Source of the DNA: Eukaryota sp. TZLM1-RC
Lineage: Eukaryota > Metamonada: BaSk clade
Direction: 5' to 3'
Assembly (NCBI GenBank): GCA_040285825.1
Contig: JAUPSS010000004.1
Coordinates: 6,207,658 to 6,271,657 of the forward strand
Length of the DNA stretch: 64,000 nucleotides
Positions 10,431-21,211 of this stretch are shown piece by piece. Numbering within the stretch: position 1 is the first letter of the stretch; each line of letters begins with the position of its first letter. Below the pieces are notes generated by a model. The model was not told the DNA's origin. It searched no databases and saw only the letters and a program-made list of their open reading frames with translations. Position numbers and translations under genes: made by a program.

Positions 10431-11270
10431 AGTTGGTGTTTGCATCTTCGATTGTCATTTCGTTAGACTCTACCATTTAGTTACTGTCGTCATCTACTCA
10501 GTATATTTTGTCGCCCATCGTTTTTGTTTTTCATTCATCCTATTTTTCAAAGACCAGGACATCTGAGTCATTCTCAACCATTTGTACTTCTTGTCTTGAT
10601 TCATCACCCGACTATTTCTTTGATGTTCAGTTTCATGTTCAGGCACCATGGCTAGTTCTTGATCAGTCTTTTTACTCCCAAAATACAATAAATCACGTTT
10701 TCCAGGATCACAAACAACAATTCGTTTGTCTTGAAAAGCATCAACATCAACATCATCAATCTATAAATCCGAAATACTAGCCTTGTTGTCTGGCTTACAT
10801 CTCTGACCTTGTAAATCCTGACAAACAAATTCTACTGCAATATTAAATCCATCTGTGTGGATAATGTTGTTGAATTCATAGCTCTTCGGTTTGAGCATTG
10901 GTTGGTTTAAATCGAGAATATTAGACCAAAAGTCAAATTGCTCAGGTGGTTTGAGTTTCGTAATTTGGGCTAGTGTATTGGACATTTTCAGCGTCTGTGT
11001 AGATATTAAATCATCAATTAATTTTTGTCTAATAATTGTCCATATTGTTCTTGTATCAATAGAAAAAAATCCACGGCCTACAGTGGTTGAAACACTGGAA
11101 AAATATGATAAGGTTTTCTCTCTCTACTGTAGATATATTAGGCAATTGTAATTGCTGGTTTTAGGAATAATTGAAGATCTTTTTCAACATCATCTGCAAG
11201 AAGATGTATATCCACTGGAAATATGTTATCAACTAAATTCTCGTCAGTGACCAAATTCTCAATTTTAAAT
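10431..11270 (-). mobile_element. Fanzor-like element, family 1, middle fragment
   Basis: Strong nucleotide match to 33500-34330. It carries the segment before RuvC-I (HTDGFNIAVEFVCQD) and RuvC-I itself (VCDPGKRDLLYFGSKK, around 10670-10730), then the KWLRMTQMSWSL helix region. Many stops and shifts. The N-terminal third is lost at about 11270, and everything beyond MVESNEMTIEDANT is replaced by the family-3 element. RuvC-II and RuvC-III are absent, so it is a dead fragment. Confidence 0.72.
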
Positions 11271-11658
11271 TCCAATAATCTCAACAGGTTACCACTGTTT
11301 GACGTTTTGTGTTATTAGCCGATGTCCAGAGTGACAATAGAGGTATCGAAAAGTGAAGATCTCCCATTCAAATGTGTGTTTGTTTCACTGTCCACGTGGT
11401 CAGCAACAATTATTACACACAATTTGTTGCAATAGATTCCACCTTAATTATTGTTTCAGTAGTCACTGATTTTGATGTCTTTTTCGAAGTAAGAAAATAG
11501 TGGTGCTACTGTTGGGTTTCAAGTCTGTTGTTAGAAAACTTGAGAATGTCAAAAACGGGCTTAGTTGAACATCAACTGAATACAATTAAATCACACTATA
11601 TCAATGAATTCAACTAAAAATTTGGTTAAATATTTATTACAGACGATATCAACTGATT
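11271..11658. other. spacer with UFM1-like N-terminal fragment
   Basis: On the plus strand an ATG at 11323 opens a 36-codon frame (MSRVTIEVSKSEDLPFK..., stop near 11430). Its first 17 residues resemble the start of the ubiquitin-fold modifier UFM1, but the conserved remainder is not found downstream. It is either a truncated gene piece or chance. The rest of the spacer shows nothing. Confidence 0.3.
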
Positions 11659-12696
11659 TTAACAACTACATTGTTCTTTAATTTCCAAAATATACAAAGA
11701 TTCGACCAACTTCAATAACGAATCAATAGATTCAGAAACACTACCAATTTGGCTAACTTCACAAACATCCAAAAGCCCAGAAAACTGCCTTAATCTTCTA
11801 GCAACAGAAGACTTCAACTCAAACAATGCCGACTCAATAGAATCATCAACATTACTTTTAGGATGTTCAGAAGCAAAAGGATTCATAATTGGAGCCCTCT
11901 GTTTACTTTTTGGATTGGACTGCTGCTTCTGTAATCTCTGTGGGGTATCAACCGACTGTGTCTCAATCTCATCTGCAAGCTCAACTGATCTAGGTCGGGA
12001 TTTTTTAACATCAGGGATATCAATTGTTAAATCATCTTCCACACAAGTTTCAAGATCAGCTCTTCTTGACTTACCAATCTCTTGGCTTACGGGTTGTTGT
12101 TCTTCTTCTTCGGTAGGTTCAATCTTCTTCATTGTGTCCTCATCGAATTCAGCTTCGGTCACAACTCTACATTGGCAAGAGACACAATACATGGAATCTT
12201 CCTTGGAAACGAGAGGGGTGGCACAACCAGGACAGAGCGTTTCCAATAGAGTGTATCCTTGGAGCATTTTTTCAGCAAGTGCACCACTAATGTTGTCTAA
12301 ATTGGAAACATTTTGTGTGTCTTTTTCATAGCTAACAACGCTTTCATCATCAGAAGATTCCAGGTCGGAAGCGGAATGTACAGATTCAGTTTCCTCCTCA
12401 AGTTCAAGAGGTTCAGCACGGTCCTCCATTTCGAGCTTACACTTTTCAGTTTTATGTGGGGAAGAGTTAACGAAGGATGGGGAAGGTACAGGGGTGTTAC
12501 TCACAAACTGAGAAGATTGATCCTCGTCGTCAGCCATGTAAATACGACAATGTGAGCAAAAGTATTTCTTTGAAGAGTCCTCCGCTTGAGGGTTACAAAC
12601 CAAAGGAAGCGAGCACTTGTCATGTACAGATTCACACAAAGACCAACCGTTAAGGAGACGTTGGCTCATTTCTTGAATTGCAGAATGTCTAGACAT
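11659..12696 (-). CDS. ZNRD2/SSSCA1-like protein with two zinc-ribbon p27 domains
   Basis: A 345-residue protein from ATG 12694-12696. It has two copies of the autoantigen-p27 zinc ribbon: residues about 8-52 (QRLLNGWSLCESVHDKC..C..FCSHC) and about 140-180 (EKMLQGYTLLETLCPGC...MYCVSC). Each has the M/RLLxGxxLLExxCPxC pattern of the Sjogren/scleroderma autoantigen 1 (ZNRD2) family. An acidic, Ser-rich linker separates them. The C-terminal third is polar, ending in a helical segment and CSC. Animal ZNRD2 is short with one domain, so the duplication and long tail are unusual. The cellular role is not well defined in the family; mitotic and nuclear roles have been proposed. Confidence 0.75.
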   Translation of the reverse strand: MSRHSAIQEMSQRLLNGWSLCESVHDKCSLPLVCNPQAEDSSKKYFCSHCRIYMADDEDQSSQFVSNTPVPSPSFVNSSPHKTEKCKLEMEDRAEPLELEEETESVHSASDLESSDDESVVSYEKDTQNVSNLDNISGALAEKMLQGYTLLETLCPGCATPLVSKEDSMYCVSCQCRVVTEAEFDEDTMKKIEPTEEEEQQPVSQEIGKSRRADLETCVEDDLTIDIPDVKKSRPRSVELADEIETQSVDTPQRLQKQQSNPKSKQRAPIMNPFASEHPKSNVDDSIESALFELKSSVARRLRQFSGLLDVCEVSQIGSVSESIDSLLKLVESLYILEIKEQCSC

Positions 12697-12744
12697 CGGC
12701 TAATAGCACACTAATGTCAAATAGTAGAAAGTTTTGTATATTTT

Positions 12745-13095
12745 GATTTATTTCAACAAAAAAAGCAACCTTTCTCTCGAGTGCACAAGCATGCCATCGA
12801 GAACTTGTTTTATATTCATCCAGTAGTAATAGACGGAAGTCAGGTTTTTTGAACATCTTTCTATAACCAACATTTGTGTAGGTGCTTGATGCTTAAAATT
12901 GGTTTGCTTCCAATCACCAATCATTACAATGTTATTTTCTCGACCTCCAAACTTGATTCCAAATTCATTCATCCATTTTGTTTCAAACCTCTCTGTGGCC
13001 ATGAATCTTCGCAGTTTCATGACTCTTAATTCTTGATTAAAGTGAAAAGCTCCAACATGTGGAACCTTGCAATAAGATGAGAATTTTTTCATGAT
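12745..13095 (-). mobile_element. Fanzor-like element, RuvC-II fragment
   Basis: The ORF at 12748-13092 shows a KLRRFMATERFETKWMNEFG helix followed by IVMIGDWKQ (RuvC-II) and the HQAPT segment. A one-base frameshift follows, after which a second frame continues with the LLLLDEYKTSS motif that leads into the Fanzor zinc ribbon. The element stops there. It lies about 50 bp upstream of the ZNRD2-like start, so it may form part of that promoter region. Too short to be functional. Confidence 0.65.
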
Positions 13096-13264
13096 CTAGA
13101 GTTTTCTTTCAAAATTGTGTAGACTGTGGTTTCCGTTCCTTTACAGTTGTGCTGTGATAAATCCTGGCTTTCTAGTTTTGTTGTAGAATTTCTGATAGTC
13201 TTTGTTCAGAGTTCCTCTTCTTTTTGGGGGGTAGGTAAGTCTCTTCAAAATAAATCCCTTTAGT

Positions 13265-13815
13265 TTCGATTTTCTTTTAAGCAACATTTATTTATTCAAC
13301 AGCTTATTCAATCAACTTCTTAATAATCCATCTCTCCGAAAACAAAACAACTAGATGCATCTCTCTCATTGTGAAATCCAAGAGAAAGCAAAACAACAGA
13401 AACCTTTTTCAACATCCCTTTAAAAATAGAAAACACAATTCTTTTTTCCCAAACAATTTGTCAAAATTTTCATTGCTCAATTACTTCACAATCATTTCAA
13501 AATCTGCCAAAAACGTTAGGCCTTTGGAGCAAGTGAACCAAATAGAGAATATACAATTGGAGACAGATTGTATTTTGCATGCTGCTGGGTGGACAATTTG
13601 GACAAAGGTTCACTATATTGTTTGTTTTTGAAATTTTAAACATTTGAAATAGAAATATGAGTTTCAGAATTCACAAGACTTTCATTTGAGGCATTACAAA
13701 GATCAACAGGCATTACATCCAATAAAATCTAGGTTCAATCTAATCCAGGTGATATGACATCACCTCTATTATCCTTATGAAAATAATTTTCGGCATTAAA
13801 GATTTAAGTTCTTGT
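13265..13815 (-). mobile_element. R2-like retroelement, family A, 3' copy
   Basis: Same order as positions 1-380, including the 3' UTR (AATAATCCATCTCTCCG, GATGCATCTCTCTC). The coding part, with the GDVISPGLD-like endonuclease core, is more decayed than the first copy. 5'-truncated. Confidence 0.65.
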
Positions 13816-14539
13816 TTTCATGAACAGAGGTTTTTTGTTTAAGTCTTGAAGCAGTGAATATTTAAAAAAATTTTTAAAATTGTTGCTTTTTATCTGTTCT
13901 AATTCTGTTTATAAAACCATTATTTCTTTCTTTGTTTTTTATGGTTTCATTCATACCATTCTAATTTTAAATATGTTACCGTCGCTGGCGATTCATTTAA
14001 CTTGCTGGAAATTGACCACTCTAGTTTTCGTTTCCCTGGCATTAATTGGGAATTGATGCCAGTGTCAATTACTGCAAAGGTTTACCTGTAGCTAAAATTA
14101 ATTAAGTTCATTGGCACAAGTACGGTAGGACTAGGTTCAGAAATTCATTCATCAATTGTCCATATTTTTGTTTTACCATAAAATCAAGCCAATCCGAATA
14201 TTCCTCAATACTGTTGTGGTGAATCGTTGCCGCAGCTTTGACATACAATCAAGGACTTTCTTTGGACAGATTTTGGGAATATTAGTTTTCGACTATTTTC
14301 TAACCTTTTACTTGAATAATCATGCTTTAATATTGTTTTGGATTTCCAGCGTGCAGCTGTGATTTGGTATCAATGATCGTATTAATTTTTTCTTCCAGGA
14401 CAAAACAGAATAAAGAATCAAACCTTAATATGGTAGGACACAACATGTGGAGTTTTAATTGTGTATTTTATGTTTTCATATTTCTTGTTGAATAAAATTG
14501 CTGATATTTAAGAAAAATTAATATGGTAGGATGTCTAAA
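13816..14539. other. intergenic, no gene seen
   Basis: AT-rich sequence between two inverted family-A retroelement tails. Only short random reading frames occur, and no motif could be recognised. Confidence 0.4.
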
Positions 14540-15120
14540 CAATGATTGATGTGTAAGTCTCATAGAATTGAATCCTTTTTTGAACCTCTGTTGTCAAATC
14601 TGTTTGATACTGATGATTTTCATAAGAATAATAGAGGTGATGTTATATTACCTGGATTAGATGGAACCTTCATTTTATTAAATGTTATGTCTGTTGATCC
14701 TTGTAGTGTCTCAAATGAAAGACTTGATAATTTCAAAATTCATAATCCTCTTTCGAATGCTGAAAATTTCAAAATCAAAAAATACAATGAACCTTTGTCC
14801 AAATTGGCCAGTCAACAGCACGCAAAATACAATTTGTATCATTTGTATTTTCTCTTTTTAGTTCACTTGCTCCAACGGCTTTACGTTTTTTGGAAGATTT
14901 TAAAATGATTGTAAAGAGAAGAACTAACAAAAATTTCAACAGATTGTTTTGACAAAATAGAATTGTGTTTTCTATTTTTAAGGGGATGTTGAAGATGGTT
15001 TCTGATGCTTTGCTTTCTCTTGGATCTCATTATGAGAGAGTTGCATCTAGTGTTTTTGTTTTGGGAGAGTTGGATTATTAGGACGTTGATTTATAGGTTT
15101 TTAATAAAATTAATAATAAT
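14540..15120 (+). mobile_element. R2-like retroelement, family A, inverted copy with 3' end
   Basis: ORF 14546-14908 gives CKSHRIESFFEPLLSN, NNRGDVILPGLDG and FILLNVMSVDPC, the endonuclease core of family A. The C-terminal tail and the 3' UTR follow (GGAGAGTTGGATTATTAGG, ending in TAATAATAATAAAAAG). It is in opposite orientation to 13265-13815, making a loose inverted pair around 700 bp of spacer. Confidence 0.68.
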
Positions 15121-15370
15121 AATAAAAAGAAAATGGTCAGTTCTTCATAATGCCGTTCGTGATGTGACATAAGAGATGTTCAAGTGTTACAATTTTAGTT
15201 GCAAAGTAGAACCGTTGTTGAAGCATTATAGTGATAATAATCTGTTTAATTCACGTCGAGGTGATATAATTGCTCCTTTTGTGGATTCCTCTCAAGTTGT
15301 TGTTGATTTTACTACAGTTGATCCCTTTGCTTTTATTTATCGTGATGATGTTAAATACAAACTTTAAAAG
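15121..15370 (+). mobile_element. R2-like retroelement, family C, fragment
   Basis: The ORF at 15176-15367 carries VEPLLKHY, RRGDIIAPFVDSS and VVVDFTTVDP. The preceding bases encode an HNAVRDV motif in frame with a stop. It aligns with the endonuclease core of families A, B and D but differs from all three at the nucleotide level. Confidence 0.55.
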
Positions 15371-15549
15371 AAAACAAAAGTTTGTTTTTCCATCAAGTTT
15401 TATCAATTTTATTGACAAAATCATATCATTGTTTTGGAAACATTATCCACACGTTTTGGTTAATCAACCCTAAGATACAGTGGAGTAACTTTAATCGAAT
15501 AGAGAAAAGTAGCTGTGTACAAAATGTATTTAGGCTGCTGCCATGTAAA

Positions 15550-18500
15550 TAATATTTATTGAATTTGGACACTTAATTAAATTAACTCATAACTAATGGA
15601 CGACTATCATTGAACCAAGATTTCATCTAGAAAATCTTGATCTGCTTGCTGTCTAGCTAAAGCTTCTCTTATTCGATTGAAAAACCGAGGTAATCTATTA
15701 ATAATGGCAAATTGAATCCGTGAACGCCATAAAAAAATATCAAATATTTTCATTGTTTTTTCTTGCATCATTTTTTTGTCAGTCATTCAAAAAAGTTTCT
15801 GCTTCATCTGATAATCTTCCATTTATCGAAAATGGGAAAGCAATAAAAACCAGCTGTGTATTTCTATCGACATTAGCCTCTTCAATATCTTTATCATATT
15901 TTCTATGGTTTTCTTTTGCTTTAAAATCCAGAGCAGCCACAGGATTAAGTTTTCTTCTGTGAACCAAAGTATCGTTTGCAACATTACATGAGACAAAGTC
16001 AACAATAGCTTCAGAATTATCAATCCAATCACAATATACATCACCTCTATCATCAGAACCAAAATTATTCAGAGAAAGTGTTTCCTTCAGCAGGGGCTCT
16101 TTGATACACGATATTCTTGCAGTTTGTGCCATATTGAAAACAGTGTCTCTAACAGCACCATGTAATAAAGAACGATAAGTTATCAATTTAGAGCAATTCA
16201 GAGCATGGTGCAAAGTGAGTTGAGGTGAATTCGAACAAATACATTTTTCTTTTGATAATAATTGATTAATGGGGATATTCAAATATAATCTCATTTGTGT
16301 TACAATTGCTTCATTAGTGGCACACAATCCAAATCTTCGTGGTACAATGGTTACAAAAAGTGAAGAATCTGATGACTTGTTTTCACAAACACCCTTTTCC
16401 AATAACAATGAGTGAAGATCTTGATTTAAAACAGCCGAGCTGCATACATTATTATAAAGATCTTTTTCATACATTTCAGTCAATCGTTTCTGTAATGTTC
16501 GAAGAGTGTACTTCAAATTTAAAACATTTTCTTCTGGAATATTGCCATTGAATGATTGGGGAAAACATCGACCTTATTTTTCTACATCAATTTTTGAAAT
16601 TTCTTCATTTAATGCAAAAACAGTGGAACTTTGCGTTGTCATCAATAAATCTTCCCAATCTGCAAATCTTTCGGAAAACTCAAAGATTGCATTTCTGCAT
16701 CCTCCAACAAAAGCACACGAGGTAAGAATAGAAGCCTTCGTCCACCCTAAACCGCCATAATGTGGACTAAGGTAAGCATGGTTTGGAATTTGGAAAATTG
16801 TACATCCCAGTAATTGTGACAGAACTTTTGTACGTTATTCATTAAACTTCTGAGCCAAAGGCCTAGCGACAAGAGGATATGTAGATCGAAATATATGATT
16901 AAAATTGGAATTAAAACACAGTCTTATAATGGTAAATTTGATGTGTTGTTGCATATCTAAATTCATCATTCAGTCAATTTTGTCAGAAATTGAGTTCAAC
17001 TTTTCAAACAATTTTTTGGTAATTTCACCATTATTTGCTAAAAACGAACCCAAATGACGAATAGGATCAATTGAATATAATTTGGCTTGAATTTCAATAC
17101 CATCAACTATTGTGGAAACTGGAGAATTCGATAACAAAACACATTTAACTCAATTAAGTCGGAGACCAATTTTGGTAAATAATTCTTTAAAACATACAGT
17201 TGCTTGTTTCACAATATTTAAATCACCAATAAGCACAACATCATTCATGTATGCAATCATTTTTAGTGAAGGAAACATCTCTTGAATTTGCAGTAAAATA
17301 GGATGAATGTCCAAACAAAACAAAAGAGGTCCTAACGGATCTCCTTGCTTTACACTACTAGATGAACTCAAAATGCTATCACCCAAATGTAAATTAGAAT
17401 ATGTGCAATATGTTGATTGAAAATACGGCATTAATTCCGGCATATATTGCAATAGAGCACCATGGATACTGCGACGACTGAGTGAATTGAAAGCATTACT
17501 AAAATCCAATGACATACAAACATTGGATTCATTTTGGCGAAATAATACATCAGTAGCCAATATTGCTGAAGAGACTCCATCCGTGGTATTAATTTTATAT
17601 TGAAAGGGTAATAAAATCTTTTTTGCTTTCTCATTGAACCTGCTTAAGCAACACGCGGAAAAAATATTTTGTAAGCTCTAAGAGACTGCAATAGGACGAA
17701 CATCCAATTTTGAATTTTTGACAAGTGCAGTCAAACGAGAACTTCTTAATTCATCTGGATATCTGAGTTGTCCATTCAATATTTTGTTGAAAAATATGGT
17801 TAATAAACCAAGACAATCCTCTGAAGAAATAATTGCGGCTTTTACATGATCGATAGTAATACCAGAAAGTCCGGCAGACTTACCGCGTGGTCTCTTTTTT
17901 ATCACCGAAAATACTTCTGATGGCATCAATGGATAATTTTCCCAGTAAGTGCCGTAAAAATTTTGATCCAATATAGGGTCTTCATAAGGATGAAGTATTT
18001 TGAGTTTATCTATGGTATTTTCATTGTTGGGTGCTTTAACTCCGGGGCTTAAAGCTGACAAAGCCTTGGACCATTTGTTGTCAAAGCATCTGTCTTCAAA
18101 AATTTTACTTAATTTCTCGGATGACTGATTTCTCGGTGCTATATCAGTTAAATCTTCGGAATTATTTACGAAATTTTGTTCAACAGGGGGACAAACAGAA
18201 CCAAAAAATTCCCAAAAAATATTGAATATTAAATACTTTCCTTTACATAATTGATCCAAAAATCTTTGAAAAACGAAAGCAAATTCATTGCATTTTGACT
18301 GATGAATTTGTTGAGGTATTTTTATGGGAGGATGGTAGTTATCAACTATGCGGCATTTCAAGCATCGATCAGAAGTTTTTCCATTTGCATTTTTTCTAAA
18401 AGAAATACCACAATTGTTGCAAATTTTGTGCTTCAATCGATTGCTAACTGGTTTTGCAACAACTTATGGAGAATCATTTATTGGTTCTACCTTAGACTCT

Positions 18501-18850
18501 TTTCTTCTAATAAATTTTCTTTTACATTTGGTTTCAGAATTTGCCACATCATTTTTTCCAACATTGGGGCATGTTCGAGCATTATGTCCTTGTTGTCGAC
18601 ACGTTGAGCGTCTGTTTGAGCGTGGCTTCGTTTTTGAACAAACTTTGTTTTCATCGTGATTTTCTAAAAATTCTTGATCAGAAATTTTTTTGTCCAAAAA
18701 TGAAGAGAGAAGAGGTTGAGGAGGAGAGGTGGAAAGGACGTCTTGAGCATCTTGTTGTCTATCGTTCTTTCTTTTGACTCCATTGCAATCAGAAACTGAT
18801 TCAGGTATCAACAAGAAAGAATAGAAGCAATGATCGCAGTTCAGCCAGGT
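15550..18850 (-). mobile_element. R2-like non-LTR retrotransposon, family D, near full length
   Basis: The longest retroelement here, about 3.3 kb. N-terminal zinc fingers (CRQQGHNARTCP, CNNCGISFRKN...CLKC) are followed by reverse transcriptase, a CCHC knuckle (CICSNSPQLTLHHALNC) and a restriction-like endonuclease (EPLLKE, DRGDVYCDWID, IVDFVSCN). This order is that of single-ORF R2/CRE/GENIE-type elements. The 3' end near 15550 (ATTTATTGAATTTGGACAC) is shared with the truncated copy ending near 29090. The element is interrupted by stops. Confidence 0.82.
15779..18814 (-). pseudogene. reverse transcriptase/endonuclease ORF with in-frame stops
   Basis: Four open stretches (18464-18814, 17678-18436, 17150-17560, 15779-16516) are all in one reading frame across 3 kb. 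The frame is interrupted by several stop codons of all three types, with no net frameshift until about 15777. RT motifs seen: RPIAVS (before a TAG), motif A LDFSNAFNSLSR, motif B SSSVKQGDPLGPLLF, motif C AYMNDVVL. Motif C has Asn in place of the first Asp of the YxDD box, so catalysis should be lost. The CCHC knuckle and endonuclease core are intact. Comparison with the copy at 27230-28815 shows the stops replace ordinary codons such as Trp or Leu. Confidence 0.8.
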
Positions 18851-19449
18851 TTTAAGTTAAACGGTTTTATGTAGAGGAAGGAAGAAAAAGATTGCCATTT
18901 AATCAATATTTCTATCAAAATTTCATTGTACCTTGAAACTCCAAAAGATTTGTACTCAGATGAGACAATATGAATACCCCATTTGACAAAATTTGTTTAG
19001 ATACCGTACACATATCAACAGAGAATGAACTCAAACAAGAGCCATCACCTGTGATGCTCACACATTGTGTTTTGATTTGGAATAGATACTGTACTTCTGA
19101 ATTTTTGAATTTTTGAATTTTTGGTTCTTTACAACATCGTGAACAGTCAATCTAATAGAAGGTTGAATATTGTCAATTCCCAAAAGAATTGTCAAAAAAT
19201 ACAAAAATAATCCATAGAGTAAAACTAGCAACTGATAAAACACCAACAGAAAAAAAGACGGAATTAGCTTTCACTTATATTTATTCTTATAATTGTTAGG
19301 AAATTCCCAACAAGTCAATGCAGTAGAGAGACATTTACCTTACATAACAAAAACACAGAAAGAAAACACTATACAGAAATAATTTCACAAACACAATTAA
19401 TTAAAAAACAATTAAATAAAAAATTAGAAAATTAAGAAAAAACTTAAAA
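18851..19449. other. intergenic, no gene seen
   Basis: AT-rich spacer between the family-D retroelement 5' end and the 3' end of the repeat protein. No gene or motif recognised. Confidence 0.4.
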
Positions 19450-21129
19450 TTAAATAAGAATATCTGAATCATCAGTTTCCGTATCATAGTCATAATCATA
19501 ATATTCATAAATGATTTCCTCCACTTCTTCAACTTCTGGTTCAATCTTTTTCTCAATTTGAGGTGAGGGAGCATTATCTTCCGTAGAACTTTCTGGAATT
19601 TTCCTGGGCCTACCTCTTTTCCGTTTTTTTGGAATTTCTTCAGTTTTCCTTGGAATTGGGGTCTTTTTCGTTCGAATTTCTTCAGTTTTCTTTGGAATTG
19701 GGGTCTTTTTCTTTGGAATTTCTTCAGTTTTCTTTGGAATAGGAGTCTTTTCCTCTTTTTTCACATTTTTTACTTCTTTATGAACAGGCTCTTTCTGTTT
19801 TTCAGCTACCTTCTCTGTTTTTGTTGGAATCTCCTTCTTTTTTACTGGTCCCAAAGGCATATTTTTTGATTCCAAAAAGGTAGAGACCTTTGATCGCTTT
19901 TTTGCTTCTTCATTGATCCTTTTTTCCTTCAACTGTTCCTTCATTTGCTCAGCCTTGCTTTTCATTATAGGTTTTACAGTGGAGACTCTTGGTTTATAAG
20001 GAGGAGACAAAATAACAGGTTTTTCCAGAGATTTGGATTGGTCAAATGATTGCTTTTCTGATTGAACTTTTGATTGAATAGTGGATGCAGCACTTGATTG
20101 ATCAAATGATTGCTTTTCTGATTGAACTTTTGATTGAATAGTGGATGCAGCACTTGATTGATCAAATGATTGCTTTTCTGATTGAACTTTTGATTGAATA
20201 GTGGATGCAGCACTTGATTGATCAAATGATTGCTTTTCTGATTGAACTTTTGATTGAATAGTGGATGCAGCACTTGATTGATCAAATGATTGCTTTTCTG
20301 ATTGAACTTTTGATTGAATAGTGGAGGGAGCACTTGATTGATCAAATGATTGCTTTTCTGATTGAACTTTTGATTGAAAAGAGGATTGAGCACTTGATTG
20401 ATCAAATGATTGCTTTTCTGATTGAACTTTTGATTGAATAGTGGATTGCCTTTCATTGGGTCGAGGAACAAAGTCCCGGATAGGTCTTGGACCATTCATA
20501 GGTGTAGGTACCTTCAACGAAAGCTTATCTGGTTGATAATCAACTTTAGGAACCTTTTGGACGACGGAACCATGAAATTTGGAACTCTTCCTTACTTTAC
20601 CTGCATCTATCAGCTCCCCTAGTTTGTCTGGGGCAGTCATATCAGGTTCGGGTTCAGAAAAGTGTTTCGCGAATAAAGTTCTGACTGGGACTTGTAAAAG
20701 AGACCCAGGGTACACGACCATCGGTTCTGTACAGTCTTCGTCCCTGAAAGACTTGGTGGGAGGATTGGAGAGGATATTGGCGTTGATGGAGATAGGCTCA
20801 TGACGATGAAGAGCACGACGGAGTGTTTCCATGTGTATATCATATCCGGGAACGTTATGCATGTATGCTGCACTGAAAGCCAAAAGTGTTTTGAGTCGGC
20901 TAGGGGGTAATTGCCGAGTGACAGGGACTTTACGTTGTGCCAGTAGGTCCTCTAATTGGTGAACTACTTGCCTAAATGAGGGTGAAGAGTCGTATTCTCG
21001 TAAATACTGAAGAATTAACGAAAATGATTGAGAATCATCCACTTGAAATACTATAGGGGGGTCAAAGATGGACCGTTCAGTAGGATTGGGAGGTGTCGCA
21101 GAGGAAGGACGGTTACCTTGAGGTGGCAT
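19450..21129 (-). CDS. AT-hook protein with 20-residue Ser/Gln repeats
   Basis: A 559-residue protein from ATG 21127-21129. The first 200 residues form a likely folded, helical domain (VDDSQSFSLILQYLREYDSSPSF...) that I do not recognise. Residues about 230-365 are seven 20-residue repeats (QSKVQSEKQSFDQSSAAST-type). Then a lysine-rich region with three TPIPKKTEEIPKK-type repeats ends in a classic AT-hook (KRKRGRPRKIPESS), and the C-terminus is very acidic (EVEEVEEIIYEYYDYDYD). AT-hooks bind the minor groove of AT-rich DNA, so a chromatin role is likely but inferred. It shares an 82-bp bidirectional promoter region with the ion channel gene at 21212. Confidence 0.8.
   Translation of the reverse strand: MPPQGNRPSSATPPNPTERSIFDPPIVFQVDDSQSFSLILQYLREYDSSPSFRQVVHQLEDLLAQRKVPVTRQLPPSRLKTLLAFSAAYMHNVPGYDIHMETLRRALHRHEPISINANILSNPPTKSFRDEDCTEPMVVYPGSLLQVPVRTLFAKHFSEPEPDMTAPDKLGELIDAGKVRKSSKFHGSVVQKVPKVDYQPDKLSLKVPTPMNGPRPIRDFVPRPNERQSTIQSKVQSEKQSFDQSSAQSSFQSKVQSEKQSFDQSSAPSTIQSKVQSEKQSFDQSSAASTIQSKVQSEKQSFDQSSAASTIQSKVQSEKQSFDQSSAASTIQSKVQSEKQSFDQSSAASTIQSKVQSEKQSFDQSKSLEKPVILSPPYKPRVSTVKPIMKSKAEQMKEQLKEKRINEEAKKRSKVSTFLESKNMPLGPVKKKEIPTKTEKVAEKQKEPVHKEVKNVKKEEKTPIPKKTEEIPKKKTPIPKKTEEIRTKKTPIPRKTEEIPKKRKRGRPRKIPESSTEDNAPSPQIEKKIEPEVEEVEEIIYEYYDYDYDTETDDSDILI
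20041..20460 (-). repeat. 60-bp tandem repeat, 7 units
   Basis: Seven units of exactly 60 bp lie inside the AT-hook protein gene. Three consecutive units are identical and the outer ones carry a few changes. Unit length is 20 codons, so copy-number change keeps the frame. Confidence 0.95.
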
Positions 21130-21211
21130 TTCGTTGCAAAAAAATAAAACATTAATGAAACCACCATATCCTCATTAAGCCCTCATTAACCTCCACCATC
21201 CACAAACATAG

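Noticed and set aside
15779-18814. Alternative genetic code with reassigned stops
   Set aside because: All three stop codons occur in the retroelement frame and match different residues in its sister copy, while host genes end normally and contain no internal stops.
20041-20460. Regular 60-bp repeats that could suggest a CRISPR array
   Set aside because: Units are contiguous without unique spacers and are codon-phased inside a eukaryotic gene.
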